Origin: Xanthomonas indica
GTDB lineage: Bacteria; Pseudomonadota; Gammaproteobacteria; Xanthomonadales; Xanthomonadaceae
Length of the DNA: 64,000 nt
Direction of reading: 5' to 3'
Assembly: GCF_040529045.1 (NCBI RefSeq)
Contig: NZ_CP131914.1
Location: 124,001-188,000, forward strand
The notes beneath the pieces are model-generated. The model saw only the letters and a program-made list of their open reading frames with translations. It was not told the origin of the DNA and made no database searches. Position numbers and translations under genes: made by a program. Below are positions 45,585 to 55,503 of the stretch, piece after piece. Each line of letters begins with the position of its first letter. Positions within the stretch are counted from its first letter, which is position 1.

Positions 45585-46466
45585 TCAAAGCACATAGACG
45601 AACAGGAACAGCGCCAGCCACACCACGTCGACGAAGTGCCAGTACCACGCCGCTGCTTCGAAGGCGAAGTGGTTGTCGCGGCTGAAGTGTCCGCGCGTGA
45701 TCCGCAGCAGCATCACCAGCAGCATGATCGTGCCCAGCAGCACGTGCGCGCCGTGGAAGCCGGTGAGCATGAAGAAGGTGGAGCCGTAGATGCCCGAGCC
45801 CAGGGTCAGGTTGAGCTCCTTGTAGGCATGCATGTACTCCTCGGCCTGGAAGTACAGGAAGGTGCAACCCAGCACCACGGTCAGCGCCTGGAACACCATC
45901 AGCCGGGTGCGGTGGCCGGCCTTGAGCGCGTGGTGGGCGATGGTCAGGGTCACGCCGGAGCTGAGCAGGATCAGCGTATTGATCAGCGGCAGGCCCCACG
46001 CTGGAATCGTCTGGAACTGGCCGCCGATGCCGCCCGGGCCGTTGGTCGGCCAGGCGGCGGAGTAGCCGTCCCACAGCAGCGCGTTGGTCATTACCCCGTC
46101 GCCCTCGCCGCCCAGCCACGGCAGGATGAAGGTGCGGGTGTAGAACAGCGCGCCGAAGAAGGCGCCGAAGAACATCACTTCGGAGAAGATGAACCACACC
46201 ATCCCCATGCGGAACGACACGTCGACCTGGCGGTTGTAGTGCCCGGCGATCGATTCGCGGATCACGTCGCCGAACCACATGAACAAGGTCGCCACCAGCA
46301 TCGCGATGCCGGTGAAGAAGGTCCACTTGCCCCAGGACGCGTCGTTGAGCCAACTGGCCACGCCGATCATTGTCACGAACATCGCGATCGAGCCGATGAA
46401 CGGCCAGCGGCTCTGGCTGGGCACGTAATAGGCGTTGGCGGTGGCGTCGGTGCTGGGCTGGGCCAT
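45585..46466 (-). CDS. ctaE: Cytochrome c oxidase subunit III
   Basis: The 293-residue, seven-helix subunit of aa3 oxidase has family blocks RMGMVWFIFSEVMFFGAFF, LLLSSGVTLTIAHHALKAG, LYFQAEEYMHA, FFMLTGFHGAHVLLGT and FEAAAWYWHFVDVVWLALF. The chosen ATG gives MAQPSTDATANAYYVP; ATG 46475 is three codons earlier but has no room for a ribosome site. It is last of ctaC-ctaD-small-ctaG-ctaE. Confidence 0.95.
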   Translation of the reverse strand: MAQPSTDATANAYYVPSQSRWPFIGSIAMFVTMIGVASWLNDASWGKWTFFTGIAMLVATLFMWFGDVIRESIAGHYNRQVDVSFRMGMVWFIFSEVMFFGAFFGALFYTRTFILPWLGGEGDGVMTNALLWDGYSAAWPTNGPGGIGGQFQTIPAWGLPLINTLILLSSGVTLTIAHHALKAGHRTRLMVFQALTVVLGCTFLYFQAEEYMHAYKELNLTLGSGIYGSTFFMLTGFHGAHVLLGTIMLLVMLLRITRGHFSRDNHFAFEAAAWYWHFVDVVWLALFLFVYVL

Positions 46467-46485
46467 GGCAGGCATTCCGGTCGGG

Positions 46486-47076
46486 TCAGGGAGCCGCGCG
46501 CGCGGAACCGGCCAGTTTCGGCGATCCCAGTTCCGCGCTCAGCGCATCGTTCTTGTAGAAGGTGTAGGACAGGGTGATGGTGGTGATGTCGCGCGGCAGA
46601 TTCGGATCGACGATGAAGCGCACCGGCATGTCGCGCTTCTCGCCGGCCTGCAGGGTCTGCGCGGTGAAGCAGAAGCACTCGGTCTTGGTGAAGTAGCCGG
46701 AGGCGCGCGCCGGCGCCACCGACGGCACCGCGCTGCCGACGATGGCGTGCGCGCCATCGTTGTGCGCGTAGTACAGCGCCTCGTTGAGCTCGCCCGGCAC
46801 CACCTGCATGGTCAGTTGCTCCGGATGGAACGACCACGGCAGCTTGGAGTTCACCCCGCCATCGAACTGCACCGTCACCGTGCGCTTGCCCGCCAGCGGC
46901 TTGCCGGCCTGCGGTCCTTCGCCCGGGCCGCGCTCCAGGCGCACGCCGAACACCTTCTCGCAGGCGATGCGGTACAGCGGCACCAGCGAGAAGGTCAGCA
47001 GGAACACCGCCAGCGCCACGCCGACCAGCTTGAACAGCCCGGCGCTGCTGTGCACCTGCGGCGCCGGCGCGTTCAT
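46486..47076 (-). CDS. ctaG: Cytochrome c oxidase assembly protein Cox11/CtaG
   Basis: The 196-residue protein is a CuB-delivering factor. It has one N-terminal helix ([22 protein letters not shown]), a nearby Cys (RIACEKVFG), and the copper-binding CFCF motif in [12 protein letters not shown]. An immunoglobulin-like periplasmic domain follows. Its ATG overlaps the stop of the 43-residue protein gene. Confidence 0.95.
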   Translation of the reverse strand: MNAPAPQVHSSAGLFKLVGVALAVFLLTFSLVPLYRIACEKVFGVRLERGPGEGPQAGKPLAGKRTVTVQFDGGVNSKLPWSFHPEQLTMQVVPGELNEALYYAHNDGAHAIVGSAVPSVAPARASGYFTKTECFCFTAQTLQAGEKRDMPVRFIVDPNLPRDITTITLSYTFYKNDALSAELGSPKLAGSARAAP

Positions 47077-47204
47077 CGGCCCAGCACCCCGGTGAGGATG
47101 AAGCCGACGTAGATCGCCAGCGCCACCGCGCCGACCACCAGCGCGGTGCGCGCCGCACGCTTGCGGCGCAGGACCAGGTCGTCGAGCGGCGGTTGCGCGG
47201 TCAT
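47073..47204 (-). CDS. Small cytochrome oxidase assembly-type membrane protein (43 aa)
   Basis: The 43-residue protein begins [20 protein letters not shown] and has one helix ([21 protein letters not shown]). It overlaps the start of ctaG (4 bp) and its ATG overlaps the ctaD stop, so it is translated as part of the operon. The size, basic collar and place match proteins called cytochrome oxidase small assembly protein in other proteobacteria. Function is unknown. Confidence 0.78.
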   Translation of the reverse strand: MTAQPPLDDLVLRRKRAARTALVVGAVALAIYVGFILTGVLGR

Positions 47205-48814
47205 CAGTGGCTGATGTCGTCGTGAGCCAGGTCGCCGGGCTTGAGCACCGGCGGCAGGGTGAAGGTATGCGCCGGCGCCGGCGACGGCACCGTCCACTCC
47301 AGGCCGCGCGCGCCTTCCCACGAGCGCGCTTCGGCGCGCGCGCCGTTGCGCAGCGAGGCGAGCAGGATGCCGGCCATCAGGAACGGGGTGACGAACATGC
47401 CGAACGCACCGATCGAGCTGACCAGGTTCCAGTCGGCGAACACCACGTTGTAGTCGGGGATGCGCCGCGGCATGCCGGCCAGGCCGAGGAAGTGCTGCGG
47501 GAAGAACAGCAGGTTGACGAACAGCATCGTCCACCAGAAATGGAACTTGGCCCAGGCCTCGTTGTACATGCGCCCGGTCCACTTCGGCCACCAGTAGTAC
47601 ACCGCGGCGATCAGCGCGAACACCGCGCCGGTGACCAGCACGTAGTGGAAGTGTGCGACCACGAAATAGGTGTCGTGGTACTGGAAGTCGGCCGGCACGA
47701 TCGCCAGCATCAGCCCGGAGAAGCCGCCGATGGTGAACAGGATGACGAAGGCGATGGCCCAAAGCATCGGCGACTCGAAGGTCATCGAGCCCTGCCACAT
47801 GGTGCTGACCCAGTTGAACACCTTCACCCCGGTGGGGATGGAGATCAGCATGGTGGCGAACATGAAGTAGATCTCGCCGCCCAGCGGCATGCCCACGGTG
47901 AACATGTGGTGGGCCCAGACGATGAAGCTCAGGAACGCGATCGCCGCGATCGCGTAGACCATCGCCTGGTAGCCGAACAGCGGCTTGCGGCTGAAGGTCG
48001 GGATGATTTCGCTGATCACGCCGAACGCCGGCAGGATCATGATGTAGACCTCGGGGTGCCCGAAGAACCAGAAGATGTGCTGGTACATCACCGGGTCGCC
48101 ACCGCCGGCGGCGTTGAAGAACGAGGTGCCGAAGAACTTGTCGGTGAGCAGCATGGTCACCGCGCCGGCCAGCACCGGCATCACCGCGATCAGCAGGAAC
48201 GCGGTGATCAGCCAGGCCCAGCAGAAGATCGGCATCTTCAGCAGGTCGATGCCCGGCGCGCGCATGTTGAGCACGGTGGCGATGATGTTGATCGCGCCCA
48301 TGATCGAACTGATGCCGGCGACGTGGATGGCGAACACCGAGAACGCGACGTTATAGCCGCCCTGCAGCATCAGCGGCGGATACATGGTCCAGCCACCGGC
48401 CGGCGCGCCACCGGGCAGGAACAAGGTCAGCAGCAGCAGGGTGAAGGCCACCGGCAGCAGCCAGAACGACCAGTTGTTCATGCGCGGCAGCGCCATGTCC
48501 GGCGCGCCGATCTGCAGCGGGATCATCCAGTTGGCCAGGCCGACGAAGGCCGGCATCACCCCGCCGAAGATCATCACCAGCGCGTGCACGGTGGTCATCT
48601 GGTTGAAGAACTCGGGCTTGACGAACTGCAGGCCCGGCTGCGCCAGTTCGGCGCGGATCACCACGCTCATCGCCGCACCGATGACGAACATCGTGAAGCT
48701 GAAGAGCAGGTACAGCGTGCCGATGTCCTTGTGGTTGGTGGAGAAGAACCAACGCTCGACGAAGCTCTGCTGATGCCCGTGCTCGTCGTGGTGATCGACT
48801 GCCGAATGGGCCAT
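47204..48814 (-). CDS. ctaD: Cytochrome c oxidase subunit I
   Basis: The 536-residue, twelve-helix heme-copper subunit carries the ligands in the usual places: TVHALVMIF (heme a His), [18 protein letters not shown] (CuB His cross-linked to Tyr, and the A-type Glu-neighbour), [12 protein letters not shown] (CuB His pair) and [14 protein letters not shown] (heme His). This marks an A-type proton-pumping oxidase with terminal heme a3-CuB. Confidence 0.97.
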   Translation of the reverse strand: MAHSAVDHHDEHGHQQSFVERWFFSTNHKDIGTLYLLFSFTMFVIGAAMSVVIRAELAQPGLQFVKPEFFNQMTTVHALVMIFGGVMPAFVGLANWMIPLQIGAPDMALPRMNNWSFWLLPVAFTLLLLTLFLPGGAPAGGWTMYPPLMLQGGYNVAFSVFAIHVAGISSIMGAINIIATVLNMRAPGIDLLKMPIFCWAWLITAFLLIAVMPVLAGAVTMLLTDKFFGTSFFNAAGGGDPVMYQHIFWFFGHPEVYIMILPAFGVISEIIPTFSRKPLFGYQAMVYAIAAIAFLSFIVWAHHMFTVGMPLGGEIYFMFATMLISIPTGVKVFNWVSTMWQGSMTFESPMLWAIAFVILFTIGGFSGLMLAIVPADFQYHDTYFVVAHFHYVLVTGAVFALIAAVYYWWPKWTGRMYNEAWAKFHFWWTMLFVNLLFFPQHFLGLAGMPRRIPDYNVVFADWNLVSSIGAFGMFVTPFLMAGILLASLRNGARAEARSWEGARGLEWTVPSPAPAHTFTLPPVLKPGDLAHDDISH

Positions 48815-48845
48815 GGCGGCTACCTCAGAAAAGGAATGCTGGAGA

Positions 48846-49826
48846 TCAGACGGCTTGCACGGTCAGGTGCGAGTCGGAACGAGGACGCGACAGCCGCGCC
48901 TGCGGCGGCGCCGCCGGCGCCTGGGCATCGGCGGGCGCGGCAGCGGGTGCGGCCGTGGCCGGCGCGGCCGTCGGCGTGGCCGGCGCAGGCGCAGCGGCGG
49001 GCGCCGGCTTGCGCGATGCCAGCCACTTCTGGAAGTCCTGCTTGCTCACCGCCTCGACCACGATCGGCATGAAGCCATGATCCTTGCCGCACAGCTCGGC
49101 GCACTGGCCGCGGTACACCCCGGGGGTGTCGATGCTGGTCCAGGCCTCGTTGATGATCCCGGGGATGGCGTCCTGCTTCCAGCCCAGCGCCGGCACCCAC
49201 CAGGCGTGGATGACGTCGTCGGCGGTGATGACGAAGCGCACCTTGGTGTTCACCGGCAGCACCAGCCGGTTGTCCACGTCCAACAGATAGTGCGGGTCGT
49301 GCTCGACCGTCGGCACCGCGCCGCTCTGCCGCAGGCGGTCGGAACTGCGCGCCAGGCGGCTGGTGAACGCCACGTTCTCGCCCAGGTATTCGTAGCGCCA
49401 CATCCACTGGTAGCCGGTGACCTTCACCGTCATCTCGGCATCGCGGGTGTCGTACATCGCGATCAGCTTGGCGGTGGCCGGCCACGCCATCACGATCAGG
49501 ATCAGCACCGGGATCACCGTCCACACGATCTCGGCCTTGGTGTTGTGGCTGAACTGCGCCGGCACCGCGCCCTTGGACTTGCGGAACTTGAAGATCGCAT
49601 AGGCCATCGCGCCGAACACCAGCACGCCGATGACCACGCAGACCCACAACGCGACCATGTGCGCGTCGTAGGCGTTGCGCGCGCTCTGGGTGACGCCCCT
49701 GCCCATGTTGAGCTGCCACGGCTTGGGATCGGCCGACTGCGCCCACGCCAGCGGTGCGGCCATCGCCGCCGCCAACGCCATCCCGCCCCTGACCGCCTGT
49801 TGCACCCACCCGCCGCGTTGCTTCAT
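48846..49826 (-). CDS. ctaC: Cytochrome c oxidase subunit II
   Basis: The 326-residue subunit has a signal peptide ending LAWA-Q near residue 29 and two transmembrane helices. The soluble CuA domain has HAWWVPALGWKQDAIPG and the binuclear site CAELCGKDHGFM. No cytochrome c domain is fused. The C-terminal 60 residues are Ala/Pro-rich (PAPAAAPAPATPTAAPAT), an unusual extension after the CuA domain. AAGGGG lies about 9 bases before the ATG. It is the first structural gene; the DUF2244 gene is 20 bp upstream. Confidence 0.96.
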   Translation of the reverse strand: MKQRGGWVQQAVRGGMALAAAMAAPLAWAQSADPKPWQLNMGRGVTQSARNAYDAHMVALWVCVVIGVLVFGAMAYAIFKFRKSKGAVPAQFSHNTKAEIVWTVIPVLILIVMAWPATAKLIAMYDTRDAEMTVKVTGYQWMWRYEYLGENVAFTSRLARSSDRLRQSGAVPTVEHDPHYLLDVDNRLVLPVNTKVRFVITADDVIHAWWVPALGWKQDAIPGIINEAWTSIDTPGVYRGQCAELCGKDHGFMPIVVEAVSKQDFQKWLASRKPAPAAAPAPATPTAAPATAAPAAAPADAQAPAAPPQARLSRPRSDSHLTVQAV

Positions 49827-49846
49827 TGCCTAGACCCCTTGGAGCG

Positions 49847-50323
49847 TCATCGGTTGCGGCCGGTCACGGCCGCGAGCAAGCCTTCCAGGGTCTGCGCCAG
49901 TTGCCGGCGTTCGTCTGGGCCGAGGAACTCGCCGACCCGGACCTGCTTGCCGCTGGATGCCAGCACCACCCTGTCGTCGCCTTCGATCCGCAACCGCACC
50001 CAATGCGGATGGGCACGGAACGCCGGCGTTCCTGCATTCGGACGGGTCACTTCCACGCAGGCCGGACCCACCCGGATATCCTCTTCGCGCTCGCCGCCGC
50101 GCCACGACCAATGCAGCGCGAGCGCCACCACGATGCTGTGCAACAGAGCGAACGCAGGCGCGAACACGTTGCCGGCGAGCCACCCCAGCCCAGCCACGGC
50201 CCACATCGCCCCGGCCAGTGCGACGAACAACAGAACGAATTGCCGGGCATTCAACGCCCGCGGCGGTCGCAGCCGCAGCTGCGTACCCGACCCCTCCGGA
50301 GAAAACGGAAACATTTCGATCAT
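49847..50323 (-). CDS. DUF2244 integral membrane protein
   Basis: The 158-residue protein has two central helices (FVLLFVALAGAMWAVAGLGWLAG and FAPAFALLHSIVVALALHWSW) and a C-terminal cytosolic beta domain (VRVGEFLGPDERRQLAQTLEGLL). It precedes ctaC by 20 bp, as often seen in proteobacterial cox operons. Function is unknown; a role in oxidase biogenesis is inferred from place. Confidence 0.82.
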   Translation of the reverse strand: MIEMFPFSPEGSGTQLRLRPPRALNARQFVLLFVALAGAMWAVAGLGWLAGNVFAPAFALLHSIVVALALHWSWRGGEREEDIRVGPACVEVTRPNAGTPAFRAHPHWVRLRIEGDDRVVLASSGKQVRVGEFLGPDERRQLAQTLEGLLAAVTGRNR

Positions 50324-50515
50324 GTCGAACCGCGCTTCCGAACCGCTCGCGCCCGAGCCGCGAGCACGCCTGGATGGTAGCCCCGGGCCTGCGCGGCGGC
50401 AAGCGCGCGTTCACCACAAAAAATGCTGCAGCGCAACCAGATTCGCGTTCAGCCTGGACGCTGCCGCCGGCATCGCGACGATGCCGGCGACGCCCTGCGC
50501 GTGCAGGCGCTGACA

Positions 50516-50521
50516 TAAAAT
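50516..50521 (+). promoter_or_regulatory. Promoter -10 (TAAAAT) before putA
   Basis: TAAAAT stands 28 bp before the putA ATG; no recognisable -35. It conforms to the TANAAT form seen at other genes here. Confidence 0.35.
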
Positions 50522-50549
50522 GGTGGGCTCTGTCCCTGGCCTTTCCCGC

Positions 50550-53500
50550 ATGAACGCTCTGCCTGGCGCCGGCTCTGTTCCGGCGATGCCGTCCGCGTCT
50601 CCTTCGCCCTTGTTGTCCCCCGAACTCCCACCCGCGCCGCAGGCCCTGCGCGCGGCGATCACCGCCGCCTGGCTCAAGGACGAAGCCGAACACGTTCGCG
50701 AACTGCTCGAGCAGGCGCGTCTGCCCGCGGCCGACCAGGCCAAGGTGCAGGCGCTGGCTGCCGACCTGGTCACCCGGGTGCGCGCCCGCGCCCAGGACCA
50801 GGGCGCGATCGAAGCCTTCATGCGCCAGTACGACCTCGGCAGCGAGGAAGGTGTGCTGCTGATGTGCGTGGCCGAAGCGCTGCTGCGCATCCCCGACCAG
50901 GACACCGCCGACAAGCTGATCCGCGACAAGCTCGGCGATGCGGACTGGAAGAAGCACATGGGCGAGAGCGACTCGATTCTCGTCAATGCCTCGACCTGGG
51001 GCCTGATGCTCACCGGCAAGCTGGTGCAGATCAACGATCTCACCCGCGCCGACGTGTCCGGCGCGTTCAAGCGCCTGATCGGCCGCGTCGGCGAGCCGGT
51101 GATCCGCCTGGCGGTGCGCCAGGCGATGAAGATCATGGGCCACCAGTTCGTGATGGGCCGAACCATCGGCGAAGCACTGACCCGCTCGAAGAAGGGCGAC
51201 AACGCCCACTACCGCTATTCGTTCGACATGCTCGGCGAAGGCGCGTTGACCATGAAGGACGCGCAGCGCTACCTCGATGCCTACCGCCAGGCGATCCACG
51301 CCATCGGCAAGCATTTCGCCGCGCAGCGCCAGCAGGGCGGCAAGGACGCGGTGTTCGCCGCGCCCAGCATCTCGATCAAGCTCTCGGCGCTGTACCCGCG
51401 CTACGAGCACGCCAAGCGCGCGCGGGTGATGGCCGAACTGGTGCCGGGCGTGCTGGAGCTGGCGCAGCTGGCCAAGTCCTACGGCATCGGCTACACGGTC
51501 GATGCCGAAGAAGCCGACCGCCTGGAACTGTCGCTGGACATCATCGAGGCCACCTTCTCCGATCCCTCGCTGGACGGCTGGGAGGGCTACGGCCTGGCGG
51601 TGCAGGCGTACCAGAAGCGCACCCCGTACACGATCGATTTCCTCGCCGACCTGGCGCGCCGCGTCGGCCGCCGCATCCCGGTGCGCCTGGTCAAGGGCGC
51701 GTACTGGGACGCGGAGATCAAGCGCGCGCAGGTCGAGGGTCACCCGGGCTATCCGGTGTTCACCCGCAAGCAGAACACCGACGTGTCCTACCTGGCCTGC
51801 GCCAAGCGCCTGTTCGCGCACAGCGACGCGCTGTACCCGATGTTCGCCACCCACAACGCGCAGACCATCGCCGCGGTGCGCGCCATCGCCGGCGGTCGCG
51901 ACTACGAGCACCAGAAGCTGCACGGCATGGGCGACGACCTCTATGCCGAAGTGATCCCCGCCGATCGCCTCGGCGTGCCCTGCCGCGTGTACGCGCCGGT
52001 GGGCTCGCACGAGGACCTGCTGCCCTACCTGGTGCGGCGCCTGCTGGAGAACGGCGCCAACTCCAGCTTCGTCAACCGCATCACCGACGAAGACGTGGCC
52101 ATCGAAGACCTGATCCGCGACCCGGTCGAGGCCGTGTCCGCATTCGCCTCCATCCCGCATCCGAAGATTCCGCTGCCGGTCGATCTGCTGCGCAGCCAGA
52201 ACCACAACAGGAAGAACTCCATGGGCGCCAACCTCGCCAACGACAACGATCTGCGCGCGCTGGCCGACCAGCTCAACACCGCGCTCAAGCCCTGGCACGC
52301 CGCGCCGCTGGTGCCCGGCGCGGTGATCGCCGGCGATGCGCTGCCGGTCGCCAACCCGGCCGACCGCCGCCAGGTCGTCGGCCACTGGAAGCCGGCCGAT
52401 GCCGCCACCGTGGAGAAGGCGCTCAGCAATGCCGCAGCCGCCTATCCGGCCTGGAACCGCACCCCGGCCGCCAGCCGCGCCACCATCCTCGAACACGCCG
52501 CCGACCTGCTGGAAGCGCGCATGCCCGAGTTCATGGCGCTGTGCGTCAAGGAAGCCGGCAAGACCCTGCCCGACGGCGTGGCCGAAGTGCGCGAGGCGGT
52601 GGACTTCCTGCGCTACTACGCCGGCCAGGCGCGCGCGCAGTTCGGTGCGCCCGAGCGCCTGCCCGGGCCGACCGGCGAATCCAACGAACTGCAGCTGCAC
52701 GGCCGCGGCGTGTTCGTGTGCATCAGCCCGTGGAATTTCCCGCTGGCCATCTTCCTCGGCCAGGTCGCCGCGGCGCTGGCCGCCGGCAACAGCGTCATCG
52801 CCAAGCCGGCCGAGCAGACCAACCTGGTCGGCCATGCCGCGGTGAAGCTGCTGCACGAAGCCGGCGTGCCGGAGGCGGTCGTGCAGTTCCTGCCCGGCGA
52901 CGGCGCCACCGTCGGCGCCGCGCTGACCCGCGACGCGCGCGTGGCCGGCGTCGCCTTCACCGGCTCCACCGAGACCGCCCGCGCGATCAACCGCGCGCTG
53001 GCCGCGCGCGATGCCGCCATCGGCGTGCTGATCGCCGAGACCGGCGGCCAGAATGCCTTCATCGCCGATTCCTCGTCGCTGCCCGAGGCAGTGGTCAAGG
53101 ACGCGATCTCCAGCGCCTTCATCTCCGCCGGCCAGCGCTGCTCGGCCGCGCGCGTGCTGTTCGTGCAGGACGACATCGCCGACAAGGTGATGACCATGCT
53201 GGCCGGCGCCATGGCCGAACTGAAGGTCGGCGATCCCGGCCTGCTGTCCACCGACGTCGGCCCGGTGATCGATGCCGACGCGCTGCAGATCCTCACCGAT
53301 CACGCCGCACGCATGGACCGCGAAGCGCGCGCCATCGCCGTCGCCGCCACCGACGCCACCACCGCGCACGGCAGCTTCTTCGCCCCGCGCGCCTACGAGC
53401 TGCAGTCGCTGGCGCAGTTGCAGCGCGAGATCTTCGGCCCGGTACTGCACGTGATCCGCTGGAAGGCCGACCAGCTCGATGCGGTGATCGACCAGATCAA

Positions 53501-53777
53501 CGCCACCGGCTACGGCCTGACCCTGGGCGTGCATTCGCGCATCGACGAGACCATCGAGCGCATCGCCTCGCGCGTGGCGGTGGGCAACGTCTACGTCAAC
53601 CGCAACCAGATCGGCGCGGTGGTCGGCGTGCAGCCGTTCGGCGGCCAGGGCCTGTCCGGCACCGGTCCCAAGGCCGGCGGCCCGCACTACCTGCTGCGCT
53701 TCGCCACCGAGAAGGTGGTGACGGTCAACACCACCGCCGCCGGCGGCAACGCCTCGCTGCTGACTCTGGGCGACTGA
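50550..53777 (+). CDS. putA: Bifunctional proline dehydrogenase / L-glutamate gamma-semialdehyde dehydrogenase
   Basis: PutA oxidises proline to glutamate in two steps with substrate channelling. The 1075-residue protein has an N-terminal arm (about 50 residues, Pro/Ser-rich, no ribbon-helix-helix). Next is the FAD barrel with RLVKGAYWDAEIKRAQ and LHGMGDDLYAE, and then the NAD aldehyde dehydrogenase domain with SPWNFPLAIFLGQ, AETGGQNAFIADSS (Glu) and SAGQRCSAARVLF (catalytic Cys). Lack of the DNA-binding domain means it should not repress its own gene, unlike the E. coli enzyme. It ends near residue 1075 with LLTLGD, without the long C-terminal domain of larger PutA forms. Confidence 0.96.
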   Translation: MNALPGAGSVPAMPSASPSPLLSPELPPAPQALRAAITAAWLKDEAEHVRELLEQARLPAADQAKVQALAADLVTRVRARAQDQGAIEAFMRQYDLGSEEGVLLMCVAEALLRIPDQDTADKLIRDKLGDADWKKHMGESDSILVNASTWGLMLTGKLVQINDLTRADVSGAFKRLIGRVGEPVIRLAVRQAMKIMGHQFVMGRTIGEALTRSKKGDNAHYRYSFDMLGEGALTMKDAQRYLDAYRQAIHAIGKHFAAQRQQGGKDAVFAAPSISIKLSALYPRYEHAKRARVMAELVPGVLELAQLAKSYGIGYTVDAEEADRLELSLDIIEATFSDPSLDGWEGYGLAVQAYQKRTPYTIDFLADLARRVGRRIPVRLVKGAYWDAEIKRAQVEGHPGYPVFTRKQNTDVSYLACAKRLFAHSDALYPMFATHNAQTIAAVRAIAGGRDYEHQKLHGMGDDLYAEVIPADRLGVPCRVYAPVGSHEDLLPYLVRRLLENGANSSFVNRITDEDVAIEDLIRDPVEAVSAFASIPHPKIPLPVDLLRSQNHNRKNSMGANLANDNDLRALADQLNTALKPWHAAPLVPGAVIAGDALPVANPADRRQVVGHWKPADAATVEKALSNAAAAYPAWNRTPAASRATILEHAADLLEARMPEFMALCVKEAGKTLPDGVAEVREAVDFLRYYAGQARAQFGAPERLPGPTGESNELQLHGRGVFVCISPWNFPLAIFLGQVAAALAAGNSVIAKPAEQTNLVGHAAVKLLHEAGVPEAVVQFLPGDGATVGAALTRDARVAGVAFTGSTETARAINRALAARDAAIGVLIAETGGQNAFIADSSSLPEAVVKDAISSAFISAGQRCSAARVLFVQDDIADKVMTMLAGAMAELKVGDPGLLSTDVGPVIDADALQILTDHAARMDREARAIAVAATDATTAHGSFFAPRAYELQSLAQLQREIFGPVLHVIRWKADQLDAVIDQINATGYGLTLGVHSRIDETIERIASRVAVGNVYVNRNQIGAVVGVQPFGGQGLSGTGPKAGGPHYLLRFATEKVVTVNTTAAGGNASLLTLGD

Positions 53778-53862
53778 CCGGCCCACCTCGGCGCAGCGTT
53801 CCACCCGGAACCTGCGCCGACCGCCCGGCCTGCCGTGGTGCGCACCGCACGCCGCCGACAGG

Positions 53863-53898
53863 CACAAAAAAGCCCCGCCGAAGCGGGGCTTTTTTGTG
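53863..53898. terminator. Bidirectional terminator putA / FadL-like gene
   Basis: A perfect symmetric hairpin: AAAAAAGCCCCGC, loop CGAA, GCGGGGCTTTTTT. It gives a T run on both strands and serves the convergent putA and FadL-like genes. Confidence 0.95.
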
Positions 53899-53917
53899 AG
53901 CCGTGAAGCGCCTGCGA

Positions 53918-55258
53918 TCAGAACTTGTAGTTGACCGAGGCCGCCAGCACGTTGCCGCTCACGTCGTAGTCGCCGACCAGGGTGTTGCCGGTGGCGCTGG
54001 TGGTGGCGATGCTCGGATCGCTGGTGAACAGGTGGGTGTAGCCGAAGCTGTACTCGGACTGCTCGGACGGCTTCCAGGTCAGACCCAGCGAGACCCACTT
54101 GCGGCTCGCGTCCGGCACGCGCACGTCGCGGTGACGGTCGGTGGTCGGGGTCTGGTCGTAGGCCAGGCCGCCACGCAGGGTCAGCGTGTCGCTCATGCGG
54201 TAGTCGGCGCCCAGCGACACGAAGGTGGTGTCGCGGTACGAGAAGTCCAGCACGCTGTCGGGCTGGTTGGAGGCGAAGTCGACGGTGACCTTGTCGAACT
54301 TGCTCCAGGCGGTGCGGGTGACGTCGGCCATCACCGTCCACTGCTCGTTGATGTTGTGGGTGAAGCTGGCGGTGGCGCTGGCCGGCAGCTTGACCGTGGC
54401 GCGGCCCTTGGTGTCGACGAAGGTGCCCGGCGCGGCGACGGCCAGCACGGTGGCGGCATTGCCCGGCACGGTGAAGTCGGCGTCGCCGCCGGTGATCTTG
54501 TGCTCGACCTGCGAGCGGTAGCTGAAGCCGATGTGGGTATTCTCGTCGATGCTGAACAGGCCGCCGAGGGTGAAGCCGACCTCGGTGTTGTCGCCCTTGA
54601 TGCGCGAGAAGCCGTCGGCGCTGCCCGGCGCGAAGCCCGGCACGCGGCGCGAGGCCAGGATGGTGCCGAAGTCGATGGCGTTGCTCAGATCGATGTCCAG
54701 GCGCTCGGCGAACACCGACGCGCCGAACGACACGTACGGGTTGACGTCGTAGGAGAAGGCGAAGTTCAGGTCGATCGCCTGCAGCTCGGTCTTCACGCCG
54801 TTGTAGCGGCCGACCCAGTCGCGGTCGTATTCGGTCTTGAAGCCGAACGGCACGGTCAGCGAGGTGCCGAAGTGCATGTTGTTGTTTTCGCCGAACGGCA
54901 TGTGGAAGTACGCCGCCGGGACCGGCGCGATCATGCCGGCGTCGCCGCCGCGGCCGCCGGAGATCGGCGCGCCGGTGGCGTAGGTGCCGCCGTCGCCCTG
55001 GTACTTGGCCGAGAACTGGATGGCGCTGACATCGGCCTGGAACACCTTGCCGTCGAGCTGGCGCATGCCGGCCGGGTTCACGGCGATGATCGAGGCGTCG
55101 CCCGGGGCGCTGCCGGAGCCGGCAAAGGCGCGGCCCAGGCCCTTGGCGCTGTTCTCCTTGAGCTGGAACGCGGCGCCGTGCGCCTGGCCCATGGCCAGCG
55201 CGCCGACGATGCCGACGGCCAGAGCGGTGAAACGGACGAACTGGGTTGCGTTTTGCAT
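53918..55258 (-). CDS. FadL/OmpP1-type outer-membrane transport protein
   Basis: This 446-residue outer-membrane beta-barrel has a signal peptide ending AHGA-A near residue 28. Mature AAFQLKENSAKGLGRAFAG is the FadL hatch region, followed by NPAGMRQLDG. The barrel ends NVLAASVNYKF with terminal Phe. Relatives take up long-chain fatty acids or hydrophobic aromatics. It is monocistronic, with GGAG 11 bases before the ATG and an inverted repeat upstream that might be an operator. The substrate is inferred from family only. Confidence 0.9.
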   Translation of the reverse strand: MQNATQFVRFTALAVGIVGALAMGQAHGAAFQLKENSAKGLGRAFAGSGSAPGDASIIAVNPAGMRQLDGKVFQADVSAIQFSAKYQGDGGTYATGAPISGGRGGDAGMIAPVPAAYFHMPFGENNNMHFGTSLTVPFGFKTEYDRDWVGRYNGVKTELQAIDLNFAFSYDVNPYVSFGASVFAERLDIDLSNAIDFGTILASRRVPGFAPGSADGFSRIKGDNTEVGFTLGGLFSIDENTHIGFSYRSQVEHKITGGDADFTVPGNAATVLAVAAPGTFVDTKGRATVKLPASATASFTHNINEQWTVMADVTRTAWSKFDKVTVDFASNQPDSVLDFSYRDTTFVSLGADYRMSDTLTLRGGLAYDQTPTTDRHRDVRVPDASRKWVSLGLTWKPSEQSEYSFGYTHLFTSDPSIATTSATGNTLVGDYDVSGNVLAASVNYKF

Positions 55259-55355
55259 GACTAGTTTTTCTCCGGAAGACGAATTGTCTGTGTTCGCGCC
55301 TGCGCAAGCCCGGGCCGCAAAGACCCAGGAATGCGCGCCGGAGTCCCCTCCCGAC

Positions 55356-55371
55356 ATACGACGCCGTATGC
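55356..55371. promoter_or_regulatory. Inverted repeat CATACG-N4-CGTATG upstream of the FadL-like gene
   Basis: A 6-bp dyad with a 4-base centre, 98 bp before the FadL-like ATG; AGTATACG follows at once. It has the size of a TetR/FadR-type operator, but no regulator is known. Confidence 0.35.
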
Positions 55372-55503
55372 GAGTATACGCCTCCGCGTTAACTCAACAA
55401 TAACGACATGATACGTTCAGGTTCGTGTGGAGTCGGCGTGCGTTCAGCCGGATGAAGCCGTTATCGTGGCGTCCCTGGCAGTCTTCAGCTCCCCTTCCCT
55501 CGC

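Noticed and set aside
49830-55307. Very long open frame (about 1825 codons) on the minus strand opposite putA
   Set aside because: It is antisense to the clear PutA reading frame; high GC leaves few stops. Its content is low-complexity Arg/Ala/Gly/His without any domain.
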